The translations under genes were made by a program, and so were the position numbers. Under the pieces are notes generated by a model. The model did no database searches, was not told the origin of the DNA, and worked only from the letters and a program-made list of their open reading frames with translations. From positions 1-64,000 of the forward strand of contig CP075364.1 of NCBI GenBank assembly GCA_019454105.1: a DNA stretch of 64,000 bases, in the 5' to 3' direction. This DNA comes from Fimbriimonadaceae bacterium. GTDB taxonomy: Bacteria; Armatimonadota; Fimbriimonadia; Fimbriimonadales; Fimbriimonadaceae. This document shows positions 17,466-25,701 of the stretch, in pieces (positions within the stretch are counted from its first letter, which is position 1; the number at the start of each line of letters is the position of its first letter).

Positions 17466-19286
17466 ATGGCTACGGCGATGGCCTTTGCCGCCGACGGCGT
17501 TCGATGGGACCTGTCGGCTCTTTTTTCTGGATTGGAAGACCCCAAGATCCATGCGACTTGGTCTTCGTGCTTGGACCGCGCCGACAGGTTCGCCTCGACT
17601 TATCGAGGGCGGGTCGAGACGGCGGGCCTCTCGCCTGGCGACTTAGCGTCCGCCATTCGAGAGTTGGAGGAGATTGAGAACGAAGCGGTCAAACCTGTCC
17701 TTTACGCCAACCTTGTCTTTGCGGCAGACACGAGCAAGCCCGAGCACGGCGCGTTCCTTCAAGAGCAGACCGAAAGGTCGACCGAGCTGCGGGTCAAGAC
17801 CATGTTCTTCGCCCTCGAGCTCCAAGCCGCTCCTGAGGACTATGTCCGAAGCGCCTTGGCCGACCCGGCGATGGCCGACTATCGGCACTATGTCGGTGTT
17901 TTGCGGGCTTACAGCCCCCACCGCCTGAGCGAGACCGAGGAGGTGCTGTTGGAAGAGACCGCCAACACCGGGTGCCGGGCTTGGCAACGCTTACACGAGG
18001 AACTGACGGCCAACCAGGAGTACCGGTACACCAACCCTCACTCGGGCGAGACCAGCGTCTTGAGCCAGGAGGAGGTCCTCGACTTGCTCCACGACCCCGA
18101 TCGGGCCGTAAGGATCGCCGCCTGCGACTCGCTCTCGGCCGGGCTCAAGGAACTGAACCGACCACTTGTGTTTCTCTACAACACGCTATTGGCCGACAAG
18201 AAGCTGGAGGACCGGCTTCGCAGGTTCGAGCACCCGGAGACCTCGCGCCACATGGCCAACGAACTCGACAAAGAGACGGTGGACCTCGTCATGGATCTCT
18301 GCCGCGAGCGGGGCGACCTGGTCGAACGGTACTACAAGGTCAAACGGGAGATCCTGGGGCTCGAAGAACTGACCCACGCCGACCGCTATGCTCCCCTTCA
18401 AAACGCCAAACGCCAGGCGAGCTGGGACGAGGCCAAGCAGATCGTGCTCGACTCTTTTGGGTCGTTCTCGCCGGCCATGAAGGAGTCCGCCGCCACGTTC
18501 TTCGAGAAGAACTGGATCGACGCCGAGCCCAGGCCTGGCAAGAGCGGCGGCGCGTTCTGCAGTGGCAACACTCCCGACACCCACCCAGTCTTGCTTCAGA
18601 GCTACCAAGGCTCGATGTCCGATGTGATGACCCTGGCCCACGAGATGGGCCACGGGGTGCACGCCCACCTCTCGCGGCATCAAACGCTCTACAACCACGA
18701 CGGCACGCTCCCTTTAGCCGAACTGGCTTCGATCTTTGGCGAGATGATCACCTTTGAACGGCTCGTCAGCGACGCCGACGTGGGCGACCGGTTGGCCCTC
18801 TATGGCCAGAAAGTGGAAGGGATCTTCGCGAGCGTCCACCGCCAGGCGGCGATGTTCCGCTTTGAGCGCCGGTGCCATGAAAAGCGCCGAAGGGATGGAG
18901 AACTTTCGCCCTCCGACTTTGGCGACATCTGGCAAGAGGAGATCCAGTCGATGTTTGGCTCCAGCCTCAAGCTGGGCGACCAGCACCGGGATTGGTGGTC
19001 CTACGTCGGCCACTTCATCTTCGCCCCGTTTTATGTTTACGCCTATTCCTTCGGCGAGCTCCTGGCACTGTCGGTGTATCAGATGGCCAAGGCGGAGGGG
19101 CCGAGCTTTGCCGACAAGTACGTTGAAGTCCTCAGCTTAGGCGGCTCGAAGAACCCCCACGAGCTCATGGCGATCATTGGCGTCGATCTTCGCGACCGAT
19201 CCTTCTGGGAGCGCGGGTTCCAGGCGGTCGAAGGCCTGGTGAGCGAGTTTGAGAGGATCTGGGCGGAGTATAAAAAGGAGTCATGA
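17466..19286 (+). CDS. pepF: Oligoendopeptidase F (M3 zinc metallopeptidase)
   Basis: Cytoplasmic zinc peptidase that cleaves oligopeptides, 606 residues as expected. The zinc motif is LAHEMGHGVHAH with His392, Glu393 and His396, and the third ligand lies in ASIFGEMITFE. The N-terminal M3 helical region (YRGRVETAGLSPGDLASAI) is present, as is the C-terminal FAPFYVYAYSFGELLALS motif. It follows the CDF gene closely and overlaps the next gene by 4 bp (ATGA), so the three may form one transcription unit. Confidence 0.95.
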   Translation: MATAMAFAADGVRWDLSALFSGLEDPKIHATWSSCLDRADRFASTYRGRVETAGLSPGDLASAIRELEEIENEAVKPVLYANLVFAADTSKPEHGAFLQEQTERSTELRVKTMFFALELQAAPEDYVRSALADPAMADYRHYVGVLRAYSPHRLSETEEVLLEETANTGCRAWQRLHEELTANQEYRYTNPHSGETSVLSQEEVLDLLHDPDRAVRIAACDSLSAGLKELNRPLVFLYNTLLADKKLEDRLRRFEHPETSRHMANELDKETVDLVMDLCRERGDLVERYYKVKREILGLEELTHADRYAPLQNAKRQASWDEAKQIVLDSFGSFSPAMKESAATFFEKNWIDAEPRPGKSGGAFCSGNTPDTHPVLLQSYQGSMSDVMTLAHEMGHGVHAHLSRHQTLYNHDGTLPLAELASIFGEMITFERLVSDADVGDRLALYGQKVEGIFASVHRQAAMFRFERRCHEKRRRDGELSPSDFGDIWQEEIQSMFGSSLKLGDQHRDWWSYVGHFIFAPFYVYAYSFGELLALSVYQMAKAEGPSFADKYVEVLSLGGSKNPHELMAIIGVDLRDRSFWERGFQAVEGLVSEFERIWAEYKKES

Positions 19287-19768
19287 GCGACACTGCCACG
19301 AAGATCGACCCGTCCGCTTCCCTGATCGGCACCCTTTCATGGATGCGGGATCAGTACGTCAAAGACCTCTCCTTCTTGACCGACGAGCAGATCGCCATGG
19401 TCCCGATGGGGAAAGCCCGCACCGCGCTCGAGTTCACGTCCGAGGTCGGGGCCTTCAACAAAATGGCGGCCCAGGTCGTGCGTGGCGATCAGCCCGTGGT
19501 CCCATCTCCGGAGGAGCGGAAAGCGTTCTATCGTTCCATCGACACACGCGAGAAGGCGGTCGCTCTGGTCCAAGAGGGTACGGACGCCTTGATCGAGGCT
19601 CTCAAGGCGGCCGACGACGCCTCGCTCGTCCGACCGGTCACCGCCCCATGGGGAGAAGAGACGACCGCGTTCGAGCTGGCGAACATGGCCGCTGGCAACA
19701 TGATGTACCACGCGGGCCAGGTCAACTACATTCAGTCGCTCTTCGGCGACGCCGAACTCCACTGGTGA
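19283..19768 (+). CDS. DinB superfamily four-helix-bundle protein
   Basis: A 161-residue protein of the DinB/YfiT-like putative metalloenzyme superfamily (unrelated to DNA polymerase IV). The C-terminal helix motif MYHAGQVNYIQSLFGD is characteristic and supplies a metal-ligand His. The other expected His positions are not obvious, so metal binding is uncertain. Such proteins include thiol-dependent transferases. Translationally coupled to pepF by an ATGA overlap. Confidence 0.8.
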   Translation: MSDTATKIDPSASLIGTLSWMRDQYVKDLSFLTDEQIAMVPMGKARTALEFTSEVGAFNKMAAQVVRGDQPVVPSPEERKAFYRSIDTREKAVALVQEGTDALIEALKAADDASLVRPVTAPWGEETTAFELANMAAGNMMYHAGQVNYIQSLFGDAELHW

Positions 19769-19772
19769 GACT

Positions 19773-20561
19773 CTAGGGCGTCTCGGGAGGGAAGGTCGCC
19801 TCGATCTTTCCCTCCGGCCCGAAGGTACGGATCTGGCCGGATTTGCCCTTCTGCTCGATCACGGCTACCTCGAAGCCGTCGCCCTGTTGCACGACGATCC
19901 GCCCGACCCGGCCTTGGTCGCCCGTCGAAAGGAAGGCGCCGAGGCCGCCATTGGCGGTGTGGGCCGCGACTTGGGCCTGACCGACATTGTTGAGCCCGAG
20001 GCTCGTGAGCAGGCGGCCCTCGGGATGGAAGGTGCGCACCGTCCCGGCTCCGTTGACGAACCCGGCCGAGACGACTTGCTTGCCCCCTGGGCCAAACAGC
20101 TTGAGGTCTCCGGCGTTGCTTGAACTGCTCAGAGAGGCGGTCGGAAGCCCTTGCGGGTTGATGACGACCAGACCCTCTCCAGCAGAGAGGCTCATCGCCG
20201 GGCGACCATTGGGGGCCATGACTTCCAGGAGTTGGGCCGAGGCTTGGGCGAGCGCAGCTACCCTGGCCTGGAAGTTCGTCGCGGTGAAGGCTCGCGACTC
20301 GGCCCGGTCGAGTTGGGCCTCCGTCGCGCTGATCGAACCGAACCGGGCTCCCGAAGACGTCAGGTTGGTGACTTGGCCCGTGGCGGCCTGGAGCGTCCGG
20401 ACCGAGATCGAGTTGGCAACGATATCGGTGGGGTAAGGGCGGACCTCCTGAAACCCGGCCAGAACAACAACACCCAGCGCGGCCAGGCTCACGGCCAGAC
20501 CAGCGCGGTAGTGTCGGTTGGCCCTCTCAAGGGCTGCAAGTCGTGATTCGATGTCGCGCAT
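19773..20561 (-). CDS. Membrane-anchored coiled-coil protein with repeat-rich outer domain
   Basis: A 262-residue protein beginning at ATG 20561 (RDIESRLAALERANRHYR), chosen because upstream sequence overlaps the divergent hydrolase gene. A short coiled coil precedes one membrane helix (about 22-42) and an exported part. The outer part begins with a heptad-like region and ends with beta-repeat-like units (GPGGKQVVSAGF, HPEGRLLTSLGL, GPEGKIEATF), each about 25-30 residues. These resemble short tail-fibre or adhesin-type repeats; function unknown. Confidence 0.7.
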   Translation of the reverse strand: MRDIESRLAALERANRHYRAGLAVSLAALGVVVLAGFQEVRPYPTDIVANSISVRTLQAATGQVTNLTSSGARFGSISATEAQLDRAESRAFTATNFQARVAALAQASAQLLEVMAPNGRPAMSLSAGEGLVVINPQGLPTASLSSSSNAGDLKLFGPGGKQVVSAGFVNGAGTVRTFHPEGRLLTSLGLNNVGQAQVAAHTANGGLGAFLSTGDQGRVGRIVVQQGDGFEVAVIEQKGKSGQIRTFGPEGKIEATFPPETP

Positions 20562-20621
20562 GTCCGATAGGACGGTTAGAAGTGGGCCAAATTGCGTTTC
20601 TTTCGCCCCGGGCAACTCTGT

Positions 20622-20627
20622 TACAAT
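20622..20627 (+). promoter_or_regulatory. -10 box of alpha/beta hydrolase gene
   Basis: TACAAT ends 9 bases before the ATG at 20637; transcription would start at or just before the start codon. Confidence 0.35.
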
Positions 20628-20636
20628 TGGGATCCG

Positions 20637-21479
20637 ATGGGACTTGATCAATCTGGCACGGAATCGTCGTTTGAAGGGCTTGGCGGCCTCAAGATATTCA
20701 CGAGAATGTGGAAGCCCGATGGGCCCGCTCGGGCAGTCGTCGTCATCTCCCACGGCCTGAACTCGCACAGCGGGCAATACCTGTGGGCGGGATCGCAGTT
20801 CGCTTCGAACGGGTTTGCCACCTATGCGCTCGATCATCGGGGCCGCGGCCGGTCGGAAGGCGAGCGGTTCTTCATCCAGAACGTTTCGGAGTACGTGACC
20901 GACCTGGCAACTTTCATCGAGATTGCCAAATCGGAGAACCCTGGACTGCCGGTCTTTCTCCTCGGTCACAGCATGGGAGGCGTCGTTTCATGCGTCTACT
21001 GCCTCGAGCATCAGGATCGGATTCAGGGCCTGATCTGCGAATCATTTGCTTACAGAGTGCCGGCTCCGGACGCTGCTCTTGCGATGCTTAAGGGACTGAG
21101 CCATGTGGCGCCGCACGCACATGTTCTGTCGCTTGATATGAAGGACTTCACCCGAGATCCGGCGGCATTGGCCCTCCTCGAAGCCGACGAACTGACCCTT
21201 AAGGAGTCCCAACCTTCTTCGACCGTGGCTGCTTTGGTTCGAGCCGATGAAAGGCTTGGCAAGGAATTTGGCAACATCAACCTCCCCGTGTTCATCATTC
21301 ATGGGACAGCCGACAAGGCGACAAGACCCGAAGGCAGCCAAGAGTTCTACGACCGTGCCGGCTCTTCCGACAAGACCCTGAAGTTCTATGAGGGCCACTA
21401 CCACGATCTGTTGAACGACTTTGATAAAGACGTCGTCATGGCCGACATCGTCGACTGGATCAAGAAGCGCGTCGCGTAA
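20637..21479 (+). CDS. Alpha/beta hydrolase, monoacylglycerol lipase-like (serine aminopeptidase S33 fold)
   Basis: A 280-residue cytosolic hydrolase. The nucleophile elbow is LLGHSMGGVV, the oxyanion-hole region ISHGLNSHSGQY resembles bacterial monoglyceride lipases, and DHRGRGRSEGER is typical of the Hydrolase_4 family. The acid (IIHGTADKAT) and the catalytic His (YEGHYHDLLND) are in place. No signal peptide. ATG at 20637 is preferred over an upstream in-frame start because homology begins there and a TACAAT box sits just upstream. Lipid ester cleavage is likely; the substrate is unproven. Confidence 0.9.
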   Translation: MGLDQSGTESSFEGLGGLKIFTRMWKPDGPARAVVVISHGLNSHSGQYLWAGSQFASNGFATYALDHRGRGRSEGERFFIQNVSEYVTDLATFIEIAKSENPGLPVFLLGHSMGGVVSCVYCLEHQDRIQGLICESFAYRVPAPDAALAMLKGLSHVAPHAHVLSLDMKDFTRDPAALALLEADELTLKESQPSSTVAALVRADERLGKEFGNINLPVFIIHGTADKATRPEGSQEFYDRAGSSDKTLKFYEGHYHDLLNDFDKDVVMADIVDWIKKRVA

Positions 21480-21533
21480 GATCTGAGCAACCTCGCACGT
21501 GGTTCAAACAGGGGCCCGGTCACGTCTAGTGGA

Positions 21534-22673
21534 ATGGTGCGCTACGCGTCGTTCTTCACAGGGGCAGGGGGTCTGGACCTCGGTCTTGACCAGGCTGGAT
21601 GGGAATGCGTGTTCGCGAACGAGATGGACCCGCAGGCATGCGAGACACTTCGACTGAACGGGCGAGACGGAGTACTGCGGCGAGGCGACATTCGAGGGCT
21701 GGCCGTGGAGGAGATCCGTCGCGCGGCGGGCCCTGGGCCGCTGGCCGTGGTCGGCGGGCCGCCCTGCCAGGCGTTCTCGACCGCCGGTCGGAGGCTTGGG
21801 CTGAACGACGAGCGGGGCAACGTCTTTTTGAAGTTCCTGGATCTGGCGATTAGCTTGGATCCAGAACTGATCGTGATCGAGAACGTGCGTGGGCTTCTGT
21901 CGGCACCCCTGCGGCATCGGCCCCTTTCGCAGCGCGGTTCCGATTGGCCACCGCTCGCACCTGATGAGACCCGAGGTGGGGCCTTGCGGCACATTCTTGC
22001 AGTACTCGGGACAGCTGGGTTCGATGTGACGTTCGATCTCTATGACGCGGCGAACTTTGGGGTGCCTCAGCGGCGGGAGAGGATCGTGCTCTTTGCTTCC
22101 AGAGCCGGGAAGCCGCCGCGACTCGCACCCAGCCACGGCCCTGAGGGCTGGAGGACGTTCCGAGAGGCCGCATCTGGGTTGGCTGAATGTGACTATGTTC
22201 CCCTACGTCCCGCCCAATCCCGCTACCTTCCGTGGCTCGGCCCCGGTCAAAACTGGCGCGACCTCCCAAGACAGGTTCAACGTGAGGCGATGGGCAAGGC
22301 GTTCGAGTCAGGAGGCGGGAGGACCGGTTTCTATCGGCGGCTCGCTTGGGACGAGCCCGCGCCGACCTTGATGACCTCGCCGACGATGCCCGCGACCTTG
22401 CTCGCCCATCCAGAAGAGCTTCGACCACTCAGCGTTCAGGAGTACGCGAGGCTCCAAACGTTCCCCGACGGTTATCGGTTCGCTGGGAGGCTCCAGGAGC
22501 GCTACCGGCTCATCGGCAACGCAGTGCCGGTCGAGTTCGGCCGAGCGATCGCCGAGCAGATCGGCGGAGCATGTTCGAAGACCGGCGCGGCTTCCGTTCG
22601 TCCGAGTCGGTACCACAGCACCAGTGACTCGACCTGGCTCATGGGGTCGACCCCTGGCCTGGGACGAAGATAG
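21534..22673 (+). CDS. C5-cytosine DNA methyltransferase, apparently solitary
   Basis: Transfers methyl from S-adenosylmethionine to C5 of cytosine in a specific DNA site. Conserved motifs occur in order: I FFTGAGGLDLGLD, IV GGPPCQAFSTAG with catalytic Cys78, VI IVIENVRG, VIII PQRRERIVLFAS, a target-recognition region (about residues 200-300) and X LIGNAVPVEFGRAIA. 379 residues. No restriction endonuclease or Vsr nuclease gene is adjacent: upstream is a hydrolase, downstream is convergent lepA 3 bp away. So it is either an orphan epigenetic methylase or a remnant of a restriction system. The last 30 residues are low-complexity. Confidence 0.95.
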   Translation: MVRYASFFTGAGGLDLGLDQAGWECVFANEMDPQACETLRLNGRDGVLRRGDIRGLAVEEIRRAAGPGPLAVVGGPPCQAFSTAGRRLGLNDERGNVFLKFLDLAISLDPELIVIENVRGLLSAPLRHRPLSQRGSDWPPLAPDETRGGALRHILAVLGTAGFDVTFDLYDAANFGVPQRRERIVLFASRAGKPPRLAPSHGPEGWRTFREAASGLAECDYVPLRPAQSRYLPWLGPGQNWRDLPRQVQREAMGKAFESGGGRTGFYRRLAWDEPAPTLMTSPTMPATLLAHPEELRPLSVQEYARLQTFPDGYRFAGRLQERYRLIGNAVPVEFGRAIAEQIGGACSKTGAASVRPSRYHSTSDSTWLMGSTPGLGRR

Positions 22674-22675
22674 GG

Positions 22676-24472
22676 TCACTCCGCCACTTTCAGCACGCTC
22701 AAGAACGCCTCTTGCGGCACTTCGATCGAGCCGATGTTCTTCATCCGCTTCTTGCCCTCTTTCTGCTTCTCGAGCAGCTTCCGCTTCCGCGTCACGTCGC
22801 CGCCATAACACTTCGCGATCACGTTCTTGCGGAACGGCTTGATCGTGTCCGCGGCGATGATTTTCGAACCGACCGCCGCCTGGATCCGCACCTCGTACTG
22901 CTGTCGAGGCACAACTTTGCGCAACTGCTCCACGATCGCCCGGCCACGCGGATAAGAGAACTGGCGGTTCACGATGAACGACAGTGCGTCCACCGGGTCG
23001 CCGTTCAAGAGGATGTCGACCTTCACCAAGTCCGACGACTCGTACTCGGAGAGTTCGTAGTCGAACGACGCGTACCCCCGGGTCTGTGACTTCAGCTTGT
23101 CGAAGAAGTCGAGCAGGATCTCGGCCAAGGGGAGCGAATAGTAAAGGATGCATCGGTTATGGGTCGGATACTCCGTCCGCTTGTACGTTCCGCGCCGCTC
23201 TTGGCACAGCGTCATCACCGCCCCGACGTACTCGTTCGGCACCATGATCGTCGCGTCCACCATCGGCTCTTCGATCAACTTGGTCTTCGTCGTTTCCGGC
23301 ATTTCCGAAGGGTTTGTCACGTCCACCACTTCGCCGCTCGTCAAGGTCACGCGATAATCCACTGACGGCGCCGTCAAGATCAGGTCCAGCCCAAACTCCC
23401 GCTCTAGCCTCTCCCTCGCAATGTCCATGTGCAGCAGCCCCAAGAAACCGCACCGGAAACCGAACCCAAGCGCCGCCGACGACTCCGGCTCGAAAGAGAT
23501 CGAAGCGTCGTTCAATTGGAGCTTCTCGATCGCGTCGCGCAGGTCTTGGTAGCTGTCCTGGTCCGTCGGATAGAGCCCGCAGTAGACCATCGGCTTCGCC
23601 TTCCGATAGCCTGCCAGGGCTCCGGTCGCCGGCTCCTCCGCCCACGTCACCGTGTCCCCCACCGAGGCGTCCCCAATTGACTTGATCGCGGCGGTGATGA
23701 AACCGACCTCGCCCGCCCCAAGCACCTGGCCGCGCTCGAGAGAAGGTCTGAACACGCCGACCTCGTCGACCACGAAGACCTTGCCCGTCGACATCATCTT
23801 GATGCGGTCGCCAGGCTTGACCGAGCCGTCCACGACCCGCACATAGGCCACGGCACCTTGGTAGCTGTCGAAATGGGAGTCGAAAATCAGGGCCCGCAGG
23901 GGAGCCTTGGGGTCGCCCTGGGGGGGAGGCACCCGCTCCACAACCGCCTCCAAGATCTCTTCGATCCCCAGGCCGGTCTTGGCGCTCGCCGGGATCGCCT
24001 CGCTCGCGTCGATCACGAGGGCGTTCTCGATCTCCTCTTTGGCCATCCCAATGTCGGCGTGGGGCAGGTCGACCTTGTTGATCACGGGCACGATCTCAAG
24101 GTTCTGGTTCATCGCCATGCTCGCGTTGGCGATGGTCTGGGCCTCCACGCCCTGGGTGGCGTCGACCAGCAGAAGGGCCCCCTCGCAAGCGGCCAGAGCC
24201 CGACTGACCTCATAGGTGAAGTCGACGTGGCCCGGGGTGTCGATCAGGTTGAACTCGTACTCTTGGCCGTTTTTGGCCCGATAAGCCAGCCGCACGGCCG
24301 TCATCTTGATGGTGATGCCCCGTTCGCGCTCCAGGTCCATCGTGTCGAGCATCTGCTCTTGAGCCTCGCCACGCACTGCCCCGGTTTTCTCCAGGATGCG
24401 GTCGGCCAGGGTGCTCTTGCCATGGTCGATGTGCGCGATGATGCAGAAATTGCGGATGTGCGACTGGTCCAT
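22676..24472 (-). CDS. lepA: Elongation factor 4 (LepA) GTPase
   Basis: Ribosome-associated translational GTPase that assists translation and subunit biogenesis, 598 residues. The G domain has [16 protein letters not shown] (G1), [16 protein letters not shown] (G3) and NKVDLP (G4). The EF4-specific C-terminal domain is recognisable ([20 protein letters not shown]). Upstream of the ATG is a C-rich stretch with no Shine-Dalgarno sequence and a TACACT box about 25 bases away. Convergent with the methyltransferase. Confidence 0.98.
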   Translation of the reverse strand: MDQSHIRNFCIIAHIDHGKSTLADRILEKTGAVRGEAQEQMLDTMDLERERGITIKMTAVRLAYRAKNGQEYEFNLIDTPGHVDFTYEVSRALAACEGALLLVDATQGVEAQTIANASMAMNQNLEIVPVINKVDLPHADIGMAKEEIENALVIDASEAIPASAKTGLGIEEILEAVVERVPPPQGDPKAPLRALIFDSHFDSYQGAVAYVRVVDGSVKPGDRIKMMSTGKVFVVDEVGVFRPSLERGQVLGAGEVGFITAAIKSIGDASVGDTVTWAEEPATGALAGYRKAKPMVYCGLYPTDQDSYQDLRDAIEKLQLNDASISFEPESSAALGFGFRCGFLGLLHMDIARERLEREFGLDLILTAPSVDYRVTLTSGEVVDVTNPSEMPETTKTKLIEEPMVDATIMVPNEYVGAVMTLCQERRGTYKRTEYPTHNRCILYYSLPLAEILLDFFDKLKSQTRGYASFDYELSEYESSDLVKVDILLNGDPVDALSFIVNRQFSYPRGRAIVEQLRKVVPRQQYEVRIQAAVGSKIIAADTIKPFRKNVIAKCYGGDVTRKRKLLEKQKEGKKRMKNIGSIEVPQEAFLSVLKVAE

Positions 24473-24588
24473 GGCTGGGGGGTGGCTGGAAAATTGAGTG
24501 TACCGGCTTGGTCTACGTCATCTCGGGCTCGCCTCTCCCGGAAGTCCAGGCCTCTGCCTTCTCGCAAGGTGATCCAGGCGGTAGTCGT

Positions 24589-25119
24589 TCAGCCTGTTGG
24601 CTCCGGAGAGGATCCCGCTTGTTCGGCGGCCTCTTTCCGAATGCCTGGCCGGGCCAATCCCGCCTCAATGATCGACTCGGCTTGAGTGGTGAAAGGGCTG
24701 AGGGCCGGCTCGTACGGTGTCACGACCAGCTCCCACAGAATACTGTATGCGAACGCCCGGACGCCCGTGCTGTTCCAATCGACTCTTCGGCCGCACTTGG
24801 CAACGACTGGCTCAATGACTCTTGCCCGGTCGAGAGCAGGGTGAGTGATGACGGGCAACGGGTCAGGGTCGAGGTTCGACTCTCTTTGCTCGCTTTTGAA
24901 CCCATTCGAGGTTCGCTTAACGGGCGCTTTCCTGACACCGACAATCCGTGACCTGGTCGCTTCCGTGGCCTTTTCACGACCCTGCAAAGCCCCCGGAAAA
25001 CCCCCGCAAGGCCCCCGCAAACACCGTTTGCGGGGGCCTTGCGGGGGTCTCTCGGGGATTTCTCGGGGATGCCGGTATGGTGCTGGCCTGCTGACGACGA
25101 TGGCCCCATGTCCAGGCAT
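24589..25119 (-). CDS. Weakly supported hypothetical protein
   Basis: A minus-strand frame of 176 codons in the 670-bp gap between lepA and the HIT gene. The last about 85 codons have neighbour-like G/C third positions and helix-forming sequence (WELVVTPYEPALSPF, ESIIEAGLARPGIRKEAA), which suggests they once coded or still code. The first half runs through the hairpin at 25001-25047 and looks non-coding, so a shorter gene starting inside is possible. A plus-strand frame over 24508-24951 is less protein-like. No family recognised. Confidence 0.3.
   Translation of the reverse strand: MPGHGAIVVSRPAPYRHPREIPERPPQGPRKRCLRGPCGGFPGALQGREKATEATRSRIVGVRKAPVKRTSNGFKSEQRESNLDPDPLPVITHPALDRARVIEPVVAKCGRRVDWNSTGVRAFAYSILWELVVTPYEPALSPFTTQAESIIEAGLARPGIRKEAAEQAGSSPEPTG
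25001..25047. repeat. Perfect 22-bp inverted repeat (long hairpin), possible HIT-gene terminator
   Basis: Left arm 25001-25022 and right arm 25026-25047 are exact reverse complements with a 3-base loop (ACC). Each arm is built from CCCCCGCAAGG/CCCCCGCAAAC-type units. On the minus strand it is followed by GGTTTTCC-like sequence about 100 bases beyond the HIT stop, so it could terminate that gene, but it is far longer than other terminators here. G-runs continue rightwards to 25069. Confidence 0.8.
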
Positions 25120-25142
25120 GGGCCAGGTGTTCGGGCCCGGGC

Positions 25143-25637
25143 TCAGGTTCGATCGATGACGGCGTGGATCCGGTCGTAGGCGTCGCGCAGGTCTTGGGGG
25201 ATCACTCGGACGTCGCTGACCGTGGTCATGAAGTTCGTGTCCCCGCTCCAGCGCGGGACGACGTGCCAGTGGACGTGCTGGGGGATCCCCGCTCCGGCGG
25301 CCCGGCCCATGTTGACCCCGATGTTGAACCCGTCGGGCCGATAGACCTCCCGCAACCACCGGACCGACTGGGCCACCAGCTGGTTTACTTCGAGGTGCTC
25401 GTCGTCGCCCAGGTCCACGATGTCGGCCACCTCGCGGTAAGGCGCCACGAGAAGGTGGCCGCTGGTGTAGGGATAGGCGTTCATCAGCACGTACGCCTTC
25501 GTCCCTCGGTGCAGGATAAGGGCCTCCCTGTCGTCGCCCAGGTTCGGCAGGTCGACGAAGATGTTGCCGGTCAGGTTCTGGCTGTCCGCTTGCTGGACAT
25601 AGCCGAACCGCCACGGGGCCCAGAGCCTTTCGAGCAT
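25143..25637 (-). CDS. HIT family hydrolase/phosphorylase (Ap4A phosphorylase-like)
   Basis: A 164-residue nucleotide-binding protein with the histidine triad HVHWHVVPRW (His121, 123, 125) and the opening LWAPWRFGYV, both typical of the bacterial HIT group that includes Ap4A phosphorylases. Further support is SGHLLVAPYREV. Likely removes alarmone-like dinucleoside polyphosphates or nucleoside phosphoramidates; the exact substrate is unknown. Divergent from the HtrA-like protease; a TAGACT box ends 10 bases before its ATG. Confidence 0.92.
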   Translation of the reverse strand: MLERLWAPWRFGYVQQADSQNLTGNIFVDLPNLGDDREALILHRGTKAYVLMNAYPYTSGHLLVAPYREVADIVDLGDDEHLEVNQLVAQSVRWLREVYRPDGFNIGVNMGRAAGAGIPQHVHWHVVPRWSGDTNFMTTVSDVRVIPQDLRDAYDRIHAVIDRT

Positions 25638-25647
25638 CGTCCCGGCC

Positions 25648-25690
25648 AGTCTACCGACCAGGAACGGGTCAGCCCTTGATTTGGTATACC
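25648..25690. promoter_or_regulatory. Divergent HIT / HtrA promoter region
   Basis: Minus strand: TAGACT at 25653-25648, ending 10 bases before the HIT start. Plus strand: TATACC at 25685-25690 inside the palindrome GGTATACC, ending 11 bases before the protease ATG at 25702. Both transcripts would have very short leaders. Confidence 0.35.
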
Positions 25691-25701
25691 GGTATCAGGA
25701 T

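Noticed and set aside
19283-19768. DinB-superfamily protein as a second DNA polymerase IV
   Set aside because: The DinB superfamily is a four-helix bundle unrelated to the polymerase; no Y-family motifs.
24508-24951. Plus-strand 147-codon frame next to lepA
   Set aside because: Translation is low in conserved-looking residues; the minus strand of the same segment has better codon bias, and neither has a family match.
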